Assembly: GCA_030142905.1 (NCBI GenBank)
Contig: JASJOG010000072.1
Span: 310,001-374,000, forward strand
Direction: 5' to 3'
Source of the DNA: Heliopora coerulea
Lineage: Eukaryota > Cnidaria > Anthozoa > Scleralcyonacea > Helioporidae
Length of the DNA: 64,000 bases
This document shows, piece after piece, positions 58,453 through 64,000 of this stretch (position 1 is the stretch's first letter; each line of letters begins with the position of its first letter). The notes under the pieces were generated by a model, which had not been told where the DNA came from, searched no databases, and saw nothing but the letters and a program-made list of their open reading frames with translations. Position numbers and translations under genes: made by a program.

Positions 58453-61400
58453 CTAACGCGGCGCAAACAATAAGGGTACCATTCTGTCAACGTTAATTTT
58501 AACGCTTTTAAAGATTTGTTTACGCTTCCCCTGTCTGCGATAATTATTAGTGCTGTTTTGACAAAACTGCCCACATTGCAGATCTGAGTTCGCATAAACC
58601 ACGTGCAGGTCGATAAACGAGTTAAAAAAATCCGATCTTTGCGCTTCTTGGGATTGGTGTGTTTGGATCCCGCTTTGTCGGTTTTAAATAACCCAAACCG
58701 CAGACACCGATTTTATTTTTCTGTAAACCTTCACTCAAATCTCTTTTCTAGCGAACTCTTGGTCTCTCAAATACTGTTTCTGTTCTAAAAGCTGTTCTGT
58801 CCGTTTATTCGTAAACCCAAAATCTTCGTGTTATACTAAAAAACTCCCAGAAGAACTTTGCCGTAAATTAATTAAGGCTGTGCGTGTCATATCTAGTGAC
58901 AAAGAAGTGTCTCATTACCTTGGTAACAATTGCTTCGCCCTAAAAGATAACACGTCCACCAGATTGAATAATGAATGAGGAAGTATTTGTCTGAAGCACC
59001 ACCCCGGGTAGCGAGGCCCAAGATGGCCGAGCCTGCTTTCCAGATCAAAACAGCCAAAATCGAAATCAGTGGGGATGAATTTCTTAAACGACCAAGGACA
59101 AATCCTGAAACAAAATAACCCAACAGGATATTGTGTTCGCAAAGAAATCTCTAACCACCCACGAGACACAAGCAACAAATATCAAAACCTCGGTTTTTCG
59201 TGAATATTTTTTAATGTTCATTTTTACACAAACCGGAAACATCGTGGAAAGCCTTCGGAGTGGAAGTTTTCACTAAAGCACCAACAAGTCATTTAAGAGA
59301 GGTCGTATTTCTCCCTCGGAGAATTGCTGTTTATTGGCATATGGAAGTAAGCCCGCATGACGAGCAGGACAATGACACATGTGGGGGCGTTTGGCGTGCT
59401 GAGGGAATGAAAAAAACACTGACCCAAAATACGGCTTAAGCATAACAGCCAACAAGCTGCAACACCGAACAGTGGCGTCCTTCTACAATCCTCCCGGACC
59501 AGAGCCCAACAATGCCTTTAAAATGTGGGACGAACTTTATTTCCGCAAAAACCCATGTCGTCTGATGATTAGATCAATGGAATGCAATAGTTCTTGTTTA
59601 CAGCACTTGATTGTTGAGAATTTATTTTCTGCTTGAACTAAGCTCACCGATATATCCCTGAAACTCTGGATTTCTCATTCCTCACGAAGAGGTACGTCGA
59701 TTTTTCATGACTTGCAAGTTTCATGAAGTGCATCTGGTAATTTTGCACCGCTCAAAAACAAATTCTCCTTCAAGCGTTAGGGTTAACACAAGTAGAAAAC
59801 TTTCCCACTGTGAATCAAATATACCACAAGACTGTGATCAAGATTTAACTTACCCTGAATCGAACGAGCCACTGTGAGTCTTCTTAGTTGTAAAAAATGA
59901 CAAGTTAACCAAAGGTAGAACTTCGTACGCGACCAGACCAGAGTGTGTTATTTTTGAGTTTGAACACAACTAACTTGCGGTCAAGAATCTTTGACCCTTG
60001 TGGCGTACTTCCTGTTCGCCAAACATAGGATATAAGTTTACATCCTTATTAGCCTCCATCAGCCCAGTAAGCCTTCCGATGATATAAACGATATTTTTTG
60101 CATGTTTGAGGAAGGCCTTAATGGTTATCAACAAAAATCGTAGATTAGGGGAGAAATTTACTTATAAGTCGGAAACTTTGGTGGTTTTGCCACGCGAAAT
60201 CAGTTGGAAGATATTTTTCTGACAATGTTAAGTGTAATGAAGAATTGCATGACGGACATGTTCCCGCCCATTCGCCAAAATAAAATTAGTTTTTCCGGTT
60301 TAGACAGTTAAGCATTGTTGCTTCCTCTTTGAATAGTTACGAAATTTACATAGTGCACGGTGTATGCTTCCATTATTCACAGCAGTTATTTTTTTAACCC
60401 AAAGGCAACTTTTGTAACGAGCTGGTCGACTTAGTGGTATGTGTGAACATTGATAAATTGATGGTCAATCGTGGATGTTTACCACTTCCATGTCCATCCT
60501 TGTTGATCCGTTTCAACCCAGATGAAATTTGAGCGCGAGTAATCAGTTTATTGATTCATTACTGACGTATGCACTTCCCTCTTCGAGATCGTTCTGTTCA
60601 TAACAACCATCAACATGAACATGTTTTTCCCTTAACATGGTTCCCTCCAATGTTTATTGGACGCAATAAGACTAAGTCGTATTGGATAACGTTGTTTATT
60701 GCTGTTAGGACTGTTGTGTTAACAGTTCGTGGATACGGAGGAAAACAACGAATATTTTTCTGACTGTTTTCTACGTTGTTGTAAATCGCTTACAGGTATT
60801 GCATACAGTTTACGGCAGTGTATTGATATTCTCTGTTTCGTCTGGTGTTTCGTCGCAGTTTATCGGATACTACCCTTCGACATCGAACCAGTTATATGAA
60901 TCTGCCTTTACGTGATGTTTACAAGTACATGATCTGACAGAGATACTGAGTAAACGTTGTTTCCACTTACGAAAACAGTTTGCGAATGAACCTTTGCAGA
61001 GAGTTTTTGATGCCTCTTTCTGACTTTTTACGGTTACGTGCGAAACAGCTTTTAGTTTACAAAAACCCTTTTACGGAAGCTTTCAAAGACAAAGCGATTA
61101 ATATTTCGGAAGATTTAATCTTAAGCAGTTTAATAAACATCTGTCATCTATCAAAACTCGATAGCGCGGCAAATCTCTCAAATCTATCCGTCTTTCCTGC
61201 CCAAGAATCTCCCTGGTTTTTGACATCCTTAGCTCCTCTTTACCGACACCAGGATGGGAACTGGATAGGCGGGATACTGGCGGATAAAGCTTGCTGTTCA
61301 AAATCCGCTTTCGTCTCGGACCTCTGAAAATCATATCCTTCTCGTCCTAGGTTGCTATTCACCAGCTTAACCCAGATTTTAACGGTTAGTCAGAAAGTTT

Positions 61401-61889
61401 GATCCTAGGTAAATTTATCCTTGGTCGCCTCTGGGGTAAAAATATGGTTTGGAATAAAAAACCCCTCGAGGTTGAAAACGAGGGAAAAAAACCCCGAGAA
61501 ATACAGTTTGTTTACTGCCTAGCTGTACACTGTCTGGTATCTATGTACATTGGATGTATCACTACGTATATCGCCGGTGTATGGCTTACATTTTTGGAGT
61601 ATTGAAATAGTGCTTTACAATTTTATGGCTAAACGCAGTATGTAATTTTAACTCCTTCGAACGTGACTAGTGCAAGGATGAAGTATAGGATTATTGAAAA
61701 GTTATGTACTTCTTTTCCCAGCAGATATTGTGCGTTTTGAGTAGGAACAATATTGCACCTGAAAATTTTGAATGTATGCTCGGAAATCATTGTAATGATT
61801 AGTCTGATTTCGCTCTTTCCCTAAAAAAATTCAAAATTGTAACTCAAATTTCGTGTAGAGTACGACCCACCATAGTTGTGTTCGTAAGA

Positions 61890-62590
61890 TCAACCTCGAA
61901 TCCTCTTAGGCAACAACAAAGCATTGCATTTTTAGAATGAAAACGAGAACTCATTTGGGGGAACAAAAGCTACCTCCGCACTTCAGAGAACGACGGTTTC
62001 TCTCGCATGTCGGTAGACAACCTAATTACATGTAGCCGGAATCGCTGCTTAGATTGTATTTTTCAGAAAACCAACCTGTTATGTATTCATAAGATAACCA
62101 CCTGGACTGCTTTTTGAGAATAACAACCTGCATTGTGTTACGGAGAATTCCAGCCTGTTCTGCATTTCGGGGAAAAAAACCAAACTACTCTACACTTGGA
62201 GCTATTAAACACTTGCTTGGGTTAATGGCAAGGACGCCAAATTTCGGAAAAACCAATTACGTTCACAGAAAAGCAGCTTTGATTACATTTCTGAGACTAA
62301 CAACCTGTCCTGCATTTAAAGAATATGGCCTTTTTGACTGTGTCTCAGATTAGCTCAGTTATTTTGCGATCAAATAAAAAAAATTTCAACACAGACTGAG
62401 CTTTTGCAATTTCAACCCGGTTTAGTGGAGCTAAAATTCTTGCCTGTGACCGGCTGTGAGCAGCCTGCACTGCAATTCGTAAGACACCAACCTGCGCTAC
62501 ATGTGTAAGACGTGAACATGACACTACATTTCACTTTGAGAGAACAAGAACCCACCTTGCTGGGGCTTGGAGAAGAGCAGCCGACATACC
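61890..62590 (+). repeat. Degenerate minisatellite, about 35-50 bp units
   Basis: Recurring consensus AACAACCTG...TGCATTT...GAGAA: clear instances at about 62070, 62120, 62150, 62295 and 62465, plus more diverged ones between. Units are interrupted by A-rich runs (GGAAAAAAAC). Too decayed to define exact unit length by eye. Confidence 0.55.
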
Positions 62591-62928
62591 TTGTGGAATT
62601 CGAAGAACATATTCTCGTAACAGTGGCGTGAATTTAATAGATGGGGTCCAATCCCACTTTATATATTAAAAAGGAATAAGGTGGCAAACCTCCTTAGGAT
62701 TCAAGCCGGTCGACTTTTTTTTTTGTAATCGAAACGGCGGTAATTGTTGACAGATGTGGTCACCGGTAATTCCTTTGCCCGTCACTCGCAAATGTTTTAA
62801 GTATGTGTCATCGATTTTCATCGCAAACTGTTGAAGATGCGGAATCCACAAACCTGCTCCAGACCCTATTCTCACGATGACAAGCCGTAGTCTTATATAA
62901 CGGCCTTTCTCTTCTTCGCTCGGGCGTT

Positions 62929-63117
62929 ATGTGTGAAGAACCGCTGAGAAACGGTTCCTCTCGGAAATTGAAAAGCCTCAGCGACGAGGAGATCAAACGC
63001 GCAATATTTTGTTTCGCGACTGTCATCCTGGTATATGCGATAACCCTGGGACAGGCTACACAGCCCGAGATTTCTGCTAACGATTTGCGCCAGTACATCC
63101 TCGAAGTTTTCGTGTGA
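62929..63117 (+). CDS. Candidate small membrane protein, unrecognised
   Basis: A 62-codon frame beginning MCEEPLRNGSSRKL with one predicted membrane helix (AIFCFATVILVYAITLG) and a polar C-terminus. A TATATAA lies about 35 bp before the ATG. No family recognised. The opposite strand is also open here (to 63152), which weakens the case; it could be a single-exon small gene, a terminal exon or chance. Confidence 0.2.
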   Translation: MCEEPLRNGSSRKLKSLSDEEIKRAIFCFATVILVYAITLGQATQPEISANDLRQYILEVFV

Positions 63118-64000
63118 TTAATGAAAACATTAGAATGACAGTCGCGAGGCATGAACCCGCCATGTGTAACAGCACTTTCAACGTTCAGGCAAACAAAGAG
63201 TGCCTTGGATTATATCATGCCGTCACTTGTCATGTGATTTTCAAAAATAGAAGTACGTTTATTGTTTGGCTAATCTTTTGGGCGTCCACCTAATCCTGGG
63301 CCAGAAGCACCCAGACCCTGATAGAACAATTATACTGATCACAGTTAACCTGCCGCCAATATACCGTTCGTCCCCGAAACGATTCAATGTGTAAAAGTTG
63401 GTCAATTTCAGACCTTTTCTTTTCTGAAAGGAGGTGGTTTGATTGATCAGATTTGCTCATCAGTTCAATTGCCTCCCACTGTCAACCCCGACAAGGTTTA
63501 TTGTGTCGTAAAATTAGTAAAATCTGAGCGTTCCCATCCCCCACGGAGCCCGTGGGGTATTTGAGCTCCGCAGCTCTTTGTGATTTTGTCAGCTGTTAAA
63601 TGGATCAACTATTACCGCGTGACGGGTTGTCTTGTTTTCATACCTATAGTGTACAGCATTTTACGTCGCAAATACGTTCACTATGGGGGTTTCCAAATTG
63701 TTCACTGACTGTTTCGTCCGTTATGACTTCTTGCTCAAGCAATTAACATCCTTTAATAACGCCTTAAAACTGAAAATAAATTAGCAAAGCCGTCCAATTA
63801 ATTACTGACACAAAGGTTATAAATGAAATTCATAGAAAGCCCAAACAAATATCCAGGGATTTTTTAATGGAAGGAAAGGTTACTTCTCAGGGAGTGAAGG
63901 AGACATGACAGCTATTAAATTGAAGCGGGCTCAACGTTTCCCAATGAGCAGCATTTGTATTTGGGGGTCAACTAGTTCAAGAGTAGCCTGCCATTTGGAA

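Larger units (their letters stand above)
45225..64000. other. Gene-poor region without confident genes
   Basis: About 19 kb in which I recognise no conserved protein on either strand. It contains SINE-like repeats (45240, 54885, 58142), a foldback element (52749), a microsatellite (46288), a dispersed repeat (54460), a degenerate minisatellite (61890), one candidate minus-strand exon (49486-49686) and two weak reading frames (57308, 62929). Upstream exons and promoter of the minus-strand ETS gene should lie here. Confidence 0.6.

Noticed and set aside
60980..61334. 115-codon plus frame with an overlapping 78-codon minus frame
   Set aside because: Both strands open, no recognisable domain or start context; not enough to call a gene.
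1..64000. CRISPR arrays, operons, ribosome-binding sites or prokaryotic mobile elements
   Set aside because: The window is clearly eukaryotic, with spliceosomal introns throughout; no regularly spaced direct-repeat array of CRISPR type is present.

Overview
This is a eukaryotic, intron-rich, AT-rich genomic window from an animal. The five genes with confident models are strongly vertebrate-like in protein sequence and exon phase, and they sit among many short DNA transposons, tRNA-derived SINE-like repeats and microsatellites. That combination suggests an early-branching metazoan, most plausibly an anthozoan cnidarian (coral or sea anemone). The species is inference; the sequence does not name it. 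All exon models below were assembled by hand from splice signals, reading-frame phase and remembered family sequences, without any alignment tool.

Layout: (1) 59-5556, + strand: the 3' end of a Na+/H+ exchanger gene (SLC9A/NHE family), seven exons covering the end of the cytoplasmic regulatory region and the tail. (2) 9990-21087, +: a complete 15-exon alkylglycerol monooxygenase gene (AGMO). (3) 22328-23814, +: a complete 5-exon URM1. (4) 25059-27207, +: a complete 3-exon RPL35. (5) 28401-38520, +: a complete 15-exon Polycomb-like gene (MTF2/PHF19/PHF1 family) with Tudor, PHD1, PHD2, extended-homology and C-terminal chromo-like domains. (6) 40854-45224, -: the last two coding exons of an ETS-domain transcription factor, convergent with the Polycomb-like gene; its 5' exons are not resolved. 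From about 45.2 to 64 kb I recognise no further gene with confidence, only repeats, one candidate exon and two weak reading frames.

The genes are unrelated housekeeping or regulatory units (ion transport, ether-lipid cleavage, tRNA thiolation, ribosome, PRC2 recruitment, transcription), not an operon or pathway cluster. The most unusual signal is a set of four foldback elements (407-647, 26135-26357, 35102-35251, 52749-52912). Each is a near-perfect hairpin with arms of about 46-68 bp plus an unpaired tail on one side, flanked by 10-14 bp direct repeats. One has a paralogous empty site about 100 bp away that supports the 12-bp target duplication. Several hAT-like elements with clear 8-bp target duplications were also resolved, one of which abuts an AGMO 5' splice site.
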